Origin: Geminisphaera colitermitum TAV2
GTDB taxonomy: Bacteria > Verrucomicrobiota > Verrucomicrobiia > Opitutales > Opitutaceae
Direction of reading: 5' to 3'
Length of the DNA stretch: 64,000 nucleotides
Assembly (NCBI RefSeq): GCF_000171235.2
Contig: NZ_ABEA03000060.1
Span: 53,140-117,139 of the forward strand
Part shown: in pieces, positions 8,490 to 16,945 of the stretch
How positions within the stretch are numbered: the stretch's first letter is position 1
Layout of the letters: each line of letters opens with the position of its first letter
Position numbers and translations under genes: made by a program
Notes under the pieces: generated by a model
Database searches by the model: none
Told to the model about the DNA's origin: nothing
Seen by the model: only the letters and a program-made list of their open reading frames with translations

Positions 8490-10694
8490 ATGGTCGTTTC
8501 GCGTCTGTTTTCCATCGCCCTCCTCACCCTGTCCATTTTCGTGCTGGCTCCCCTCGACGCGCACGCTCAAGTCGTCGCCCGCCTCGTCGCCGCGGACACA
8601 TCGATCCAACCGGGCCAACCCGTCACGGTCGCCCTCCGCTTGGAGCACAAAGAGCACTGGCATTCCTACTGGATCAACCCCGGCACCGGCTACCCCACCA
8701 GCATTGAATGGCAACTGCCCCCTGGCTGGACTGCGGGCGACATCCAATGGCCCACACCACAAGTCACCCGCACCACCAATGGCGAAATCACCGGCAACGG
8801 CTACGAAGGCGTCACTTACCTTCCCGTTATTCTCACTCCGCCCGCCAGTGGTATCCAGCCTGGCGATACCGCGATCCTCCGCGCCACGGCCAAATGGCTG
8901 ATGTGTGCCGACGTTTGCATCCCCGGCAAAGCCGACCTGACGCTCACGCTCCCCATCCGCACCGAAGTCCCGACGACCAACGGTGATGAAGGCGCACGCA
9001 TCAAAAACACCATCGCCGCCCTACCGCGTGAAATCCCCGGCTGGCATCTCTCCGCACAACGCACCGGCAACACGGTAAAGCTGCGCCTAACCAAATCCGA
9101 AACTCCGAACATGGCGCGGGCGTCCCGCCCGCCTCCCTTGCCTCTCCCGACCGACCTCTGGTTTTTCTCAAACGACGGTTTTATAGCTTACGACGCCCCC
9201 CAGAAAACCACCTCTCTCGCTCCCTCCCCCCCCCCCCCCCCTGCCGCCACTGCCGCTGCTACTGACACCATCGCTCAATCCGCGGAATGGATACTCACAT
9301 TAACCGTGTCGGAGTATGCCGAACCCGGCACCGGCAAACGGCTCCGCGGCGTCCTGCGCTCCTCCGCAGGCTGGGATGTCAACCATGCCACCGCGCAGGG
9401 TCTTCTCGTCGATGTGCCAATCAAAAACGCATCCGCCGCCGGAGCCGTTGCCGTGGCAGCGCCGGGCGGTACAGTGGTGACGGCGGTGCCGACCTTTGGC
9501 GCGCAACTCGCGCTCGGCTTTGTCGGCGGACTCATCCTCAACCTCATGCCGTGCGTGTTTCCCGTGCTCGGCATCAAGATCCTCGGTTTCGTTAATCAGG
9601 CTGGTTCCAACCGTCGCAAAGTCGTCATGCACGGACTGGCGTTTACGGCGGGCGTGGTGACATCCTTCTGGGCTCTGGCGGCGCTGCTTGCCGTGCTGCG
9701 CTCCGGCGGCGGACAACTCGGCTGGGGCTTCCAGCTTCAATCGCCGGTGTTTGTGTTTTCGATGGCGGTGCTGCTGCTCGTGTTCGCGTTGAGTTTGAGC
9801 GGGGTGTTTGAGTTCGGCCTGTCGGCAACGGGCATGGGAACCGGGTTGCAGACAAGGGGAGGCGTTACCGGATCGTTTTTTACGGGCCTGCTGGCAACCA
9901 TCGTGGCAACACCATGCGCCGCGCCCTTCCTCGCGCCCGCGCTGGGCGCGGCGCTGACGCTCCCCCCCCTGCCCTCTTTCCTTCTGTTCACCGCGATCGC
10001 GCTCGGCCTGGCCGCGCCATATTTGCTGCTCTCGATCTTTCCTGATGCCGTAAAACTGCTCCCGCGTCCGGGCGCGTGGATGGAAACGTTCAAGCAAGTG
10101 ATGGCGTTCCCGCTCTACGCGACGGTCGGCGGACTCGTCTGGGTGCTGGCCGGGCAGGTGCAGGACCAGGCGCTGCTGCTGGTGATTTTCGGCCTCACCG
10201 TGGTGGCGCTGGCCGTGTGGTTTTACGGACGCTATGCGACCCCCGGCGCACCGTCCCGGCGTATCCGGACTGGCATTATCGGCGGACTCCTTTTGCTTGT
10301 CGCCGGCATCGCGCTCGGCTGGCCCCGCCCGGCGGTCCCGACGGACATCGTGTGGGAGCCGTGGAGCACGGAGCGTGTGGCCGAACTGCGCAAGGAGGGA
10401 CGCCCCATCTACGTGGATTTCACCGCCCGCTGGTGCTTTACCTGCCAGACAAATAAAAAACTCGTTTTCAGTTCCGACGAAGTGAAACGCGTATTCCGCG
10501 ACAAGAACATCGCCACGCTGCGCGCCGACTGGACGAACCAAGACCCGCGCATCACCGAGGAACTGGCCCGCTGGGGCCGAGCGATGGTGCCGTTCAATCT
10601 CGTGTATTTGCCCGGCCACGACACCCCGCAAATCCTCCCCGAACTGCTCACCCCCGACATCGTGCTGAAGGCCGTGCGCGGTGGAAAACAATAG
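8490..10694 (+). CDS. dsbD: DsbD/ScsB-like thiol:disulfide interchange protein
   Basis: It passes electrons from cytosolic thioredoxin across the inner membrane to periplasmic thiol proteins. The 734 residues comprise a signal peptide (1 to about 28), a periplasmic N-terminal domain with WLMCADVCIPG typical of the ScsB type, a membrane domain with the paired Cys355 (NLMPCVFP) and Cys476 (ATPCAAPF), and a C-terminal thioredoxin-like domain with WCFTC (Cys649, Cys652). Two oddities lie in the N-terminal domain: a repeat-derived MARASRPP segment near residue 208 and a Pro run from a C16 tract (9226-9241). The frame stays open. It converges on the DNA glycosylase gene. Confidence 0.9.
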   Translation: MVVSRLFSIALLTLSIFVLAPLDAHAQVVARLVAADTSIQPGQPVTVALRLEHKEHWHSYWINPGTGYPTSIEWQLPPGWTAGDIQWPTPQVTRTTNGEITGNGYEGVTYLPVILTPPASGIQPGDTAILRATAKWLMCADVCIPGKADLTLTLPIRTEVPTTNGDEGARIKNTIAALPREIPGWHLSAQRTGNTVKLRLTKSETPNMARASRPPPLPLPTDLWFFSNDGFIAYDAPQKTTSLAPSPPPPPAATAAATDTIAQSAEWILTLTVSEYAEPGTGKRLRGVLRSSAGWDVNHATAQGLLVDVPIKNASAAGAVAVAAPGGTVVTAVPTFGAQLALGFVGGLILNLMPCVFPVLGIKILGFVNQAGSNRRKVVMHGLAFTAGVVTSFWALAALLAVLRSGGGQLGWGFQLQSPVFVFSMAVLLLVFALSLSGVFEFGLSATGMGTGLQTRGGVTGSFFTGLLATIVATPCAAPFLAPALGAALTLPPLPSFLLFTAIALGLAAPYLLLSIFPDAVKLLPRPGAWMETFKQVMAFPLYATVGGLVWVLAGQVQDQALLLVIFGLTVVALAVWFYGRYATPGAPSRRIRTGIIGGLLLLVAGIALGWPRPAVPTDIVWEPWSTERVAELRKEGRPIYVDFTARWCFTCQTNKKLVFSSDEVKRVFRDKNIATLRADWTNQDPRITEELARWGRAMVPFNLVYLPGHDTPQILPELLTPDIVLKAVRGGKQ
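9112..9132. repeat. Half copy of the GCGGGCGTCCCGC repeat inside dsbD
   Basis: The segment TGGCGCGGGCGTCCCGCCCG matches one arm of the intergenic inverted repeats at 14069-14286 and 33152-33208. Here it is translated as part of the periplasmic domain. Confidence 0.75.
9226..9241. repeat. C16 homopolymer in dsbD
   Basis: It encodes a Pro run at about residues 246-251, in a low-complexity Pro/Ala/Thr linker between the N-terminal domain and the membrane domain. The downstream frame is intact. Confidence 0.95.
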
Positions 10695-10751
10695 TTTTCA
10701 AAAAAACATCCGGTCCGTTTTTAACCGCGTACCGAGTGAAATCAGAAATAC

Positions 10752-10822
10752 CTCACGCGGAGACGCGGAGGCGCGGAGTTTTGTTGTTTCTTTTCTCCGC
10801 GTGCTCCGCGTGCCCGCGTGAG
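10752..10822. repeat. Inverted repeat with 8-9-nt periodic arms (GCGGAG family)
   Basis: The left arm CTCACGCGGAGACGCGGAG continues to 10778; the right arm (10795-10822) is its near-complement. It lies between the convergent dsbD and DNA glycosylase genes and may act as a bidirectional terminator (inference). Confidence 0.85.
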
Positions 10823-10832
10823 ATGTTTACCT

Positions 10833-10895
10833 CCCCCCCCCCCCCCCCCCGAGGACATTGGTTTTATTCGCGATCATTCGCGACCATTCGCGGTT
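10833..10895. repeat. C18 tract joined to one arm of the CGCGAAT repeat
   Basis: A run of 18 C (10833-10850) is followed directly by one arm of the CGCGAAT family (10857-10895). The stop codon and last residues of the DNA glycosylase gene lie inside this arm. Confidence 0.85.
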
Positions 10896-11458
10896 GGGTT
10901 TGGGTTTCTCCCTTTCAGCACGAACCGCCACGGTTTCGCGGCCCATTTGGGGCCGGCGTAGTCGATGCCGATTCGCGGTGTGGCCAGCACACTCGCATCA
11001 GGAACCTGAAATCCGTCGTCCTCCAACCATAGACCTGTATCGGGATTGGCAGGACGAGTGTTGAAACGCACGCGTTCAATACCCAGCGCACGCGTCAGGC
11101 GGCCCGGTCCCCAAAATCCCTCCACGCCGCGAATCAAAATCGCCGCCGGATAATCCACGGGGCCGGTCACCACGTTGAGCATTTCGTGCATCCCATAAAC
11201 GAGGTAAACATACCAATTCCCCGCGTCGCCAAACATCACCTCGGTGCGCGCGGTGCGCCCCTTGCTGGCATGGCAGGCCCGGTCCTCGGGGCCGTCATAG
11301 GCTTCGGTTTCGATGATGCGCACGCGGCGCGGCGTTCCCGCCTCGCCCGCCGCGCCGGATGCCCCGGCGGCGACCACCAGTTGTTTGCCGAGCAGCCAGC
11401 GTGCCAGCCTTGGCGTGTCGAAACTTCTCAAATCTTGCGGCGTCAGGATGCGCGTCAT
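10874..11458 (-). CDS. DNA-3-methyladenine glycosylase, AAG/MPG family
   Basis: It removes alkylated purines from DNA in base excision repair. The 194 residues match the AAG fold: an N-terminal [11 protein letters not shown] segment, the catalytic [22 protein letters not shown] segment with the Glu that activates water, [23 protein letters not shown], and a [11 protein letters not shown] strand. The last residues (NPTANGRE) are encoded by the intergenic CGCGAAT repeat, so the original C terminus was probably slightly different. The phosphatase gene lies 5 nt upstream on the same strand, so the two are likely co-transcribed. Confidence 0.92.
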   Translation of the reverse strand: MTRILTPQDLRSFDTPRLARWLLGKQLVVAAGASGAAGEAGTPRRVRIIETEAYDGPEDRACHASKGRTARTEVMFGDAGNWYVYLVYGMHEMLNVVTGPVDYPAAILIRGVEGFWGPGRLTRALGIERVRFNTRPANPDTGLWLEDDGFQVPDASVLATPRIGIDYAGPKWAAKPWRFVLKGRNPNPTANGRE

Positions 11459-11463
11459 CGTTT

Positions 11464-12324
11464 TCAGACCGCTGGTTCGGTGAATTTCTCGCGCAGCACA
11501 GCCACCTCCGCCGGACCGACGCCGAGGACGTTTTGCAGGAAACCGGCCAGCGTGCCGTGTGCGTTCGCAATGGAGTCGTGCAGCGATTGCAGGTATTCGG
11601 GACGGGCGGAGAGGAGGTCTCGTGTGACTTGCGGGTGGAGTTTTATACCATCGAGCAAACCGGGAACCGGTGCGTCGTCAGGGATGGCGGCGCGACAGGT
11701 GTTGGTTAGCAGATAGTCCGTGAGTATCGTTTCTTCGGATACGCCGAGCGCGCCAAGCAGCAACGCCGCGCCGATGCCGGTGCGGTCTTTTCCAATGGTG
11801 CAATGGAAAAGTGCAGCGTGGTCGTCGGGCAGCGCAAGCAGGCGCTCGAAAAACGGCCGGTAACGCACCGCCAGCGACCCCGTCGCAGCGTAAAAGCCGC
11901 ACATGAAACGCACCCCGCTCTCCGCTTTGGCCAGCATGTGGGCCCAATCGTCGGGACTGTCGTGTCCGCCAGAGCAAAGCCCGTAACGAACCGCGCCGGC
12001 GGGCAGGCGGTCGGGAGCTTTGGCCGCTTCGGAGGATTCACGGAAATCGAGCACGGTGAACACGCGACGCGCGCCGAGCATGGCGATATCGGCCCCGGTC
12101 AGTTCGTGAATCGCCCCGGAGCGGTAGAGTCGCCCCCAACGCACGCGACGCGGTTCATCAGTGTCAGTGGCAGCGGCGACGGGGTAGCCGCCAAGGTCGC
12201 GGAAGTTGACTGCGCCCTGGAGCGACACGATGCGGCGCGGATCGGTGGCCGCCGTATCCGCGAGGGCGGACAAGCGGACGGACGTTGCGGAACAGGGTTC
12301 GGATGCAGACATATTGCCCGCCAT
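11464..12324 (-). CDS. Tyrosine-protein phosphatase (Y_phosphatase3 family)
   Basis: A 286-residue phosphatase. The P-loop [15 protein letters not shown] has the Cys-X5-Arg catalytic pattern, and NFRDLGGYP then [11 protein letters not shown] are signatures of the family that includes bacterial PtpB/LipA-type enzymes. The targets could be phosphotyrosine or phosphoinositides. The frame is open further upstream through a C16 tract, but the conserved region begins only at residue 40, so ATG 12324 (or 12312) is preferred. It overlaps nothing and precedes the glycosylase gene by 5 nt. Confidence 0.85.
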   Translation of the reverse strand: MAGNMSASEPCSATSVRLSALADTAATDPRRIVSLQGAVNFRDLGGYPVAAATDTDEPRRVRWGRLYRSGAIHELTGADIAMLGARRVFTVLDFRESSEAAKAPDRLPAGAVRYGLCSGGHDSPDDWAHMLAKAESGVRFMCGFYAATGSLAVRYRPFFERLLALPDDHAALFHCTIGKDRTGIGAALLLGALGVSEETILTDYLLTNTCRAAIPDDAPVPGLLDGIKLHPQVTRDLLSARPEYLQSLHDSIANAHGTLAGFLQNVLGVGPAEVAVLREKFTEPAV

Positions 12325-12410
12325 TGCAAAGCAAAGGCGGGACGGTGTCGAAACCGGAGTTGCCACGCCGTCGCGGACAGTCGCGGCGAGTTCCTTTCGC
12401 TCCCGCCCAT

Positions 12411-12426
12411 CCCCCCCCCCCCCCCC
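12411..12426. repeat. C16 homopolymer between divergent genes
   Basis: The run lies between the phosphatase start (12324) and the start of the membrane-anchored protein (12494), so it may sit within one or both promoters. Confidence 0.9.
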
Positions 12427-12493
12427 GGCTTGCCGCGACACATCCTGTTGCTTGCCACGTGCGCTGTTTTTGCGATTGTCACAGGCTTTCCGC

Positions 12494-14065
12494 ATGAGCA
12501 CCCCATTCAACCTTACCCGCCGCAAACTCCTCATCCTAGCTTGGGTCATGATCGCTGGCGCGGTGCTCGTGACGGCTGGCGTCACAGCTTATTACCAGAT
12601 CGAAAATGCAGCGGGGCGACGTGTGTGGGCCGGGGTGAAGCAACTGGCGGCCAGCCGCGGCGAGCCCCTCTCACTGGCCCAAACCCTTCCCGCATCTGTG
12701 CAGCCGACGGAAAATTTCGGCGCGACACTCGTATTTGCCTCATCATTCGGACGGCAGGCGGGCGGCACTCTTGATAAAATCAACGGACGCCGTCCCGACG
12801 CCGATGCCGCCAAATGGCGCATGACCGCCCCCCCTCCCCCCCTCCCCTCCCCCATCTGCGAAATGTCCGAACCCGGCTTCGGCCTCTGGTGGCAGGGCGA
12901 GGCGGTGCCGCTGGATGAATGGCGCGCGTATCTGGGAACCCATGACGTGCTCGGATTCTTGAATACACACGCGACCGACATGGCCGAGATCGCCTCGGCG
13001 AGCCGCCTGCCCTATGCGAGATTCAATGTGGACTACGAACACAGCGTGCTCGCCGGGATGCCATATCTGCCCGCCATGCGCAGCCTGTCGCGACTCTTTG
13101 CCCTGCGCGCGGCGGCACAGATCGAGAAGGGCGACGGCACGGCGGCCCTTGCGGACGTGATCACAGTCTTCCGCCTCGTGCATGCGCTGCGCGACGAACC
13201 CTTCATCCTCACCCATCTGGCGGCCAACGCCAACGCCACCGTCGGCCTGCAAGTGATGCGCGAAGGGCTGGCGCGCGGCGTGTGGTCGGACGCCGAGCTG
13301 ACAACGCTCGCAACGGAACTCGCGCAACTCAATTTGCTGGGCAACGCCATGCGCGGGCTGCGCGCCGAACTCGCCTTCAGCACCGAATTGATGGAACGCC
13401 TCGGCAACGATCCCGAAGCCACGCTGGCGCGCATGACCAACGGCGGCGGTTACGATGCACGATTCGTCCACTACGTGCCGGGCGGCTGGGTGTATCGCAA
13501 CATGGCGTTGTCGGCCCGGATATTTCTTGACGGCGTATTCCCCTCCTACGACGCGGTGGCGCGGCGCGTGAATCTGCACCAACTCGCCCAAGTGGACCAG
13601 ATGGTGCGCGGCATGGAACCAGGCCCCTACACGATTCTTGCCCGGATGTTTATGCCGGGGTTTTACAGGGCTATAACGAACTGCGCGGCGACGCAGACGC
13701 AGATTGAGATGGCGCAAGTCGCCTGCGGACTGGAGGTCTATCGCCGAGCCCATGGACGGTATCCAAAATCACTGGACAACATCGCCGGCTTTCCCGGTGT
13801 CCGCACCCTGCACGATCTGGTGACAGGCGAAGCTCCACGCTATCAACAACGGGCGGACGGACGGGCATTCGTCCTCTATACAACGGGAGCCGACCGGATC
13901 GACAATGGCGGCGTCGTGGCGCTCACCGAAGAGGGCAGCCTCAATCCGCACAAAGGCGACTGGGTGTGGCCGGCGCCGATGACGGTGGAGGGGACGAAAA
14001 AACTCAACGCCCAGCGCCGGGCTCTCGAACTTCAACGCTGGGCCCTCGCAACCGCGGCCCGATAA
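12494..14065 (+). CDS. Membrane-anchored protein of unknown function
   Basis: A 523-residue protein with one N-terminal membrane helix (about 12-33, LLILAWVMIAGAVLVTAGVTA) and a large, probably periplasmic, helical domain. It has a Pro-rich patch from two C7 runs (12828-12842). A C-terminal segment (QIEMAQVACGLEVYRRAHGRYPKS) resembles the pattern seen in prepilin-like and related verrucomicrobial and planctomycete proteins. ATG 12494 is chosen because it starts just before the helix. No family function can be given. Confidence 0.75.
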   Translation: MSTPFNLTRRKLLILAWVMIAGAVLVTAGVTAYYQIENAAGRRVWAGVKQLAASRGEPLSLAQTLPASVQPTENFGATLVFASSFGRQAGGTLDKINGRRPDADAAKWRMTAPPPPLPSPICEMSEPGFGLWWQGEAVPLDEWRAYLGTHDVLGFLNTHATDMAEIASASRLPYARFNVDYEHSVLAGMPYLPAMRSLSRLFALRAAAQIEKGDGTAALADVITVFRLVHALRDEPFILTHLAANANATVGLQVMREGLARGVWSDAELTTLATELAQLNLLGNAMRGLRAELAFSTELMERLGNDPEATLARMTNGGGYDARFVHYVPGGWVYRNMALSARIFLDGVFPSYDAVARRVNLHQLAQVDQMVRGMEPGPYTILARMFMPGFYRAITNCAATQTQIEMAQVACGLEVYRRAHGRYPKSLDNIAGFPGVRTLHDLVTGEAPRYQQRADGRAFVLYTTGADRIDNGGVVALTEEGSLNPHKGDWVWPAPMTVEGTKKLNAQRRALELQRWALATAAR

Positions 14066-14068
14066 AAA

Positions 14069-14286
14069 GTGGCGCGGGCGTCCCGCCCGCAATTCTGCCA
14101 CTCCGTTGGAATGCAGGCGGAACACCCGCGCCACCATGGAATGCGGTGATTTATCACCGCTTTGGACGGCGCGATTTATCGCGTCGCCTGACGACATGTT
14201 GGGCGGGCCGTTGAAACGGCCCGTCAAAGCGGCGATGAATCGCCGCACTCCACAAATCGCAAATGCGGGCGGGACGCCCGCGCCAC
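14069..14286. repeat. Composite palindromic repeat between the unknown membrane protein and exbB
   Basis: The outer arms are GTGGCGCGGGCGTCCCGCCC (14069-14090) and its complement (14265-14286). Nested inside is the core shared with element A (14137-14253), starting GGAATGCGGTGATTTATC and ending GCGATGAATCGCCGCACTCC. It fills the 294-nt gap 14066-14359, which holds no gene. Confidence 0.9.
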
Positions 14287-14359
14287 GGGAACCTCGCTTG
14301 ACGCATCGGGACAAATGACGCCTCTTCTTCCCCGTTCCTGACACACCACAAACCACACC

Positions 14360-14968
14360 ATGTTTTTTGCGATCATCGACATCATCAAGGGAGCGGACCT
14401 GCTCATCTATCCGCTCGCGTTGTGCTCTCTCATTCTGGTGTTTATCCTCTTCGAACGCGGTTTCGCGCTGCGCCGCGCCGCGGTGCTGCCCGACGACTTG
14501 GTGGACGCCGTCGTTTCGGGCGAACCGGGGGGGGGGGGGCAGGATTCGGTGCTGGCCCGCGTCATCGCGTTTGCCGGACGCCACCCCAACGACCCCGACG
14601 CGGTCAAGGCGTTTGCCCGCCTCGAAGTCACGCGCATGGAACGCGGACTGCCCTATCTTGACGTGATCTACACGGGCGCGCCACTGCTCGGATTGACCGG
14701 CACGGTGTGGTCGCTGATTCGCGTGTTTTCCAGCATCTCGGGCGAGACGGGACTGCCCGATCCGGTAAAATTCACGAGCGGCGTTTCGCTCGCGCTGTCC
14801 GCCACCGTGCTCGGCCTTATCATCGCCATCCCCGCCCTCGTTGGAAGCGGCATCTACCAGCGCAAGGTGGACAAATTCGCCGCGCAACTCGACGTGTTGC
14901 TCGAACGTATCCTGGCCGGGCAGGCCCGGGCCGGCTCCGCCGGGAAATCCCAAATCCCAAGCGGCTAA
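14360..14968 (+). CDS. exbB: MotA/TolQ/ExbB proton channel family protein
   Basis: A 202-residue inner-membrane protein that with ExbD uses the proton gradient to power outer-membrane transport or envelope stability. Helix 1 lies at about 14-34. The conserved channel block GAPLLGLTGTVWSLIRVF and SLALSATVLGLIIAIPALVGSG covers helices 2 and 3. A G13 tract (14527-14539) encodes the Gly run of SGEPGGGGQD in the cytoplasmic loop, in frame. exbD follows after 10 nt. No tonB gene is visible, so Tol or Ton service cannot be decided. Confidence 0.9.
   Translation: MFFAIIDIIKGADLLIYPLALCSLILVFILFERGFALRRAAVLPDDLVDAVVSGEPGGGGQDSVLARVIAFAGRHPNDPDAVKAFARLEVTRMERGLPYLDVIYTGAPLLGLTGTVWSLIRVFSSISGETGLPDPVKFTSGVSLALSATVLGLIIAIPALVGSGIYQRKVDKFAAQLDVLLERILAGQARAGSAGKSQIPSG
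14527..14539. repeat. G13 homopolymer in exbB
   Basis: It encodes Gly codons in the loop after helix 1. A one-base change would disrupt the channel helices 2 and 3 and could affect coupled translation of exbD. Confidence 0.95.
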
Positions 14969-14978
14969 ATCCCAAAAA

Positions 14979-15380
14979 ATGCAATCGTCGCTTCGCATCC
15001 GCCGCCGCCGCCGCCACGAGTTGAATCTCGTGCCGTTGATCGACGTGCTCGTCATGCTGGTTTTCTTCGCCTTTGTGACGATGCAATTTCGCAGCGCGGC
15101 CACGCTCAACATCACGCTGCCACGCGTGGACACGGCGGGCAAAAACGAGTTCAAGGGCAGTATCACGATTGGCATTACACCAGAAGGCGTGATGTCGTTC
15201 AACGGCGAGGTGATCGCACAGGATCAACTGGAAGCGCGCCTGAAGGATGCGCGCCAGCTCAGCAAGGACATCCCCGTCCTGATCCGCGCCGACGAGACCA
15301 CGCCGCTCAAGACACTCGCCTTCGTCATGGACTCCTGCCGCAAAGCCGGTCTCAACCGCTTCAGCCTGCAAAGCCGCTGA
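14979..15380 (+). CDS. exbD: ExbD/TolR family biopolymer transport protein
   Basis: A 133-residue partner of the ExbB protein. An Arg-rich cytoplasmic start (RIRRRRRHELNL) leads to the membrane helix LVPLIDVLVMLVFFAFVTMQF, whose Asp is the conserved proton-carrying residue. A periplasmic domain of about 95 residues ends in DETTPLKTLAFVMDSCRKAGL, typical of the family. ATG 14979 is chosen from the family N terminus; the frame is open further upstream into exbB. Translation is probably coupled (10-nt gap). Confidence 0.92.
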   Translation: MQSSLRIRRRRRHELNLVPLIDVLVMLVFFAFVTMQFRSAATLNITLPRVDTAGKNEFKGSITIGITPEGVMSFNGEVIAQDQLEARLKDARQLSKDIPVLIRADETTPLKTLAFVMDSCRKAGLNRFSLQSR

Positions 15381-15428
15381 CGCACGGACGCGCCGACGAT
15401 ACTCACTTACAGGTGCGGTATTACCTAA

Positions 15429-15601
15429 GGAGGGCGGGTCTCCCGACCTATACGCGCTAACATGTTTCGTTTTTTTCTTCATTTTTTGATTCAAACCAGC
15501 CTTTTAAATCTAAAAATCGCTGTTTTCTGCTGAAATAATCTCAAGAAATGCGTGGCGATTGAAAAGATGTTAGCGCGTATAGGTCAGGAGACCCGCCCTC
15601 C
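15429..15601. repeat. Inverted repeat between convergent exbD and lpxB
   Basis: Arms of about 35 nt (15429-15463 and 15567-15601) start GGAGGGCGGGTCTCC and end in a TATACGCGCTAACAT block, separated by an AT-rich loop of about 100 nt. The GGAGGGCGGGTCTCC part is shared with the repeats at 59232-59309 and 61548-61654. Confidence 0.9.
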
Positions 15602-15608
15602 GCCCTTG

Positions 15609-16769
15609 TTACAAATGCCGCAACACCCAGTCGGTTGCCGTGCCGGTGGCGGGCTGGCGGAGAAGCGTTCGAAGCTTTTCCGAATGATCGCGGGTGCGGA
15701 TCAAACGTTCGGAATTTTCGAAACATTCGCCCAATTCGCCTGCCAGCGCCTCCGGACTCGCCGCACCTTGCAAGTATTCGGGATACATGGGCTCGCGCAG
15801 CAACAGGTTGGCGATGCCCAAATAGGGGATTTTTACGAGCATTCGTCCCAGCAGATAGGTCAACGGATTGGCCCGGTATGCGATGGCCCCGGGGATCGCC
15901 GCCAGCGCCACATGGAGCGACATCGTGCCGCTGCTCATCAGTACCGCCGACGCCGCCACCGTCACACCTTCCGCCATGCGGACCAGCCGCACACCGGACG
16001 GTGGTAGTGATTGCTCCAATACGGACCTGATCGCCTCGCTCGGGTACAGGACAACGGCCTCGCGTCCCGACTCGCGCGCGGCGGTGAACCCGGCCAGCAA
16101 CACGGGGAATATTCGCGCCACCGCCTGTTTTCGGCTGCCCGGCAGGAGCAGCACGGGACCGTCGGGATCGTAGCGGACGGGCGGCTGATAATCGGTATCC
16201 AAAAACGGATGACCGACAAACTCGACGGGCAGCGCGGTGTCCTTGTAACACTCGACCTCGAACGGAAAAATCACGGCGAGCGCATCCAGGTGGCGCGCCA
16301 TCTTGAAGCGACGTCCGCCCTTCCAGGCCCAGATTTGCGGCGAGATGTAGTAGAGGAGCCGGATGTCGCCGCCCCCCTTGATCGAGAGCTTGCGCTCGTG
16401 CAGCGCCGCCGCGAGCCGCAGGTTGAGGCCGGGATAATCGACAAAGAGGACGGCACGCGGACGATAAACGCCGATCCAGCGCAGGATTTCGTTAAACAGG
16501 GCTTTGAAGAAGGAGTAATTTTTCAAGACCTCCACGAGTCCGACGACGGAGGAGGTCGTCATGTCGTGTAGGAGTTGCGCGCCCGCCGCGTCGAGCCGGG
16601 GACCGCCGAGCGCAGCGATGTTCAGACCGGGTTCGCGACGGCGCAGATCGGCGACGATTCGGGCGGCGTGTTCGTCGCCGGAGTGCTCGCCCGCGATGAT
16701 AAGCAGGTCAACGCGTCCACCCTCGGGCGGTGAAAGTCGGAAGGGAAGCTGGAGGCGTTGGTCAGACAC
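15609..16769 (-). CDS. lpxB: Lipid-A-disaccharide synthase
   Basis: It joins lipid X and UDP-diacylglucosamine to the lipid A disaccharide at the inner membrane (family GT19). The protein has IIAGEHSGDEHAARI near the N terminus, LFVDYPGLNLRLA, YYISPQIWAWKGGR, LLPGSRKQ and SGTMSLHVALA, all family landmarks. The start is uncertain: a GTG at 16769 gives 386 residues (MSDQRLQL), while a second GTG at 16796 would begin inside a repeat arm. The first is preferred. The Gfo/Idh/MocA gene upstream on the same strand may be co-transcribed. Confidence 0.93.
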   Translation of the reverse strand: MSDQRLQLPFRLSPPEGGRVDLLIIAGEHSGDEHAARIVADLRRREPGLNIAALGGPRLDAAGAQLLHDMTTSSVVGLVEVLKNYSFFKALFNEILRWIGVYRPRAVLFVDYPGLNLRLAAALHERKLSIKGGGDIRLLYYISPQIWAWKGGRRFKMARHLDALAVIFPFEVECYKDTALPVEFVGHPFLDTDYQPPVRYDPDGPVLLLPGSRKQAVARIFPVLLAGFTAARESGREAVVLYPSEAIRSVLEQSLPPSGVRLVRMAEGVTVAASAVLMSSGTMSLHVALAAIPGAIAYRANPLTYLLGRMLVKIPYLGIANLLLREPMYPEYLQGAASPEALAGELGECFENSERLIRTRDHSEKLRTLLRQPATGTATDWVLRHL

Positions 16770-16790
16770 GGTTTTTCGAAGAAGATTTTT

Positions 16791-16929
16791 AACCACTAAT
16801 GCACACTAATGGACACTAATAATGAAGCCCGGGTGGATCGTGTCGAGGGGGGGGGGAGGGAGGCATTTGCGCCGAGCAACGATTACCTGCCTGCCCCCCA
16901 TTAGTGTCCATTAGTGTGCATTAGTGGTT
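16791..16929. repeat. Inverted repeat with ACTAATG-type 10-nt periodic arms and a G10 loop
   Basis: The arm AACCACTAATGCACACTAAT continues to 16820; its complement is at 16900-16929. A G10 run (16847-16856) sits in the loop. It has the same three-unit architecture as the CGCGAAT family but a different sequence. It lies between the Gfo/Idh/MocA gene and lpxB. Confidence 0.9.
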
Positions 16930-16945
16930 AAAAGATGATTTTGAT

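Noticed and set aside
13769..15202. An open frame of about 477 codons on the - strand across exbB/exbD
   Set aside because: It runs across repeat sequence and antisense to exbB and exbD, which have clear family motifs.
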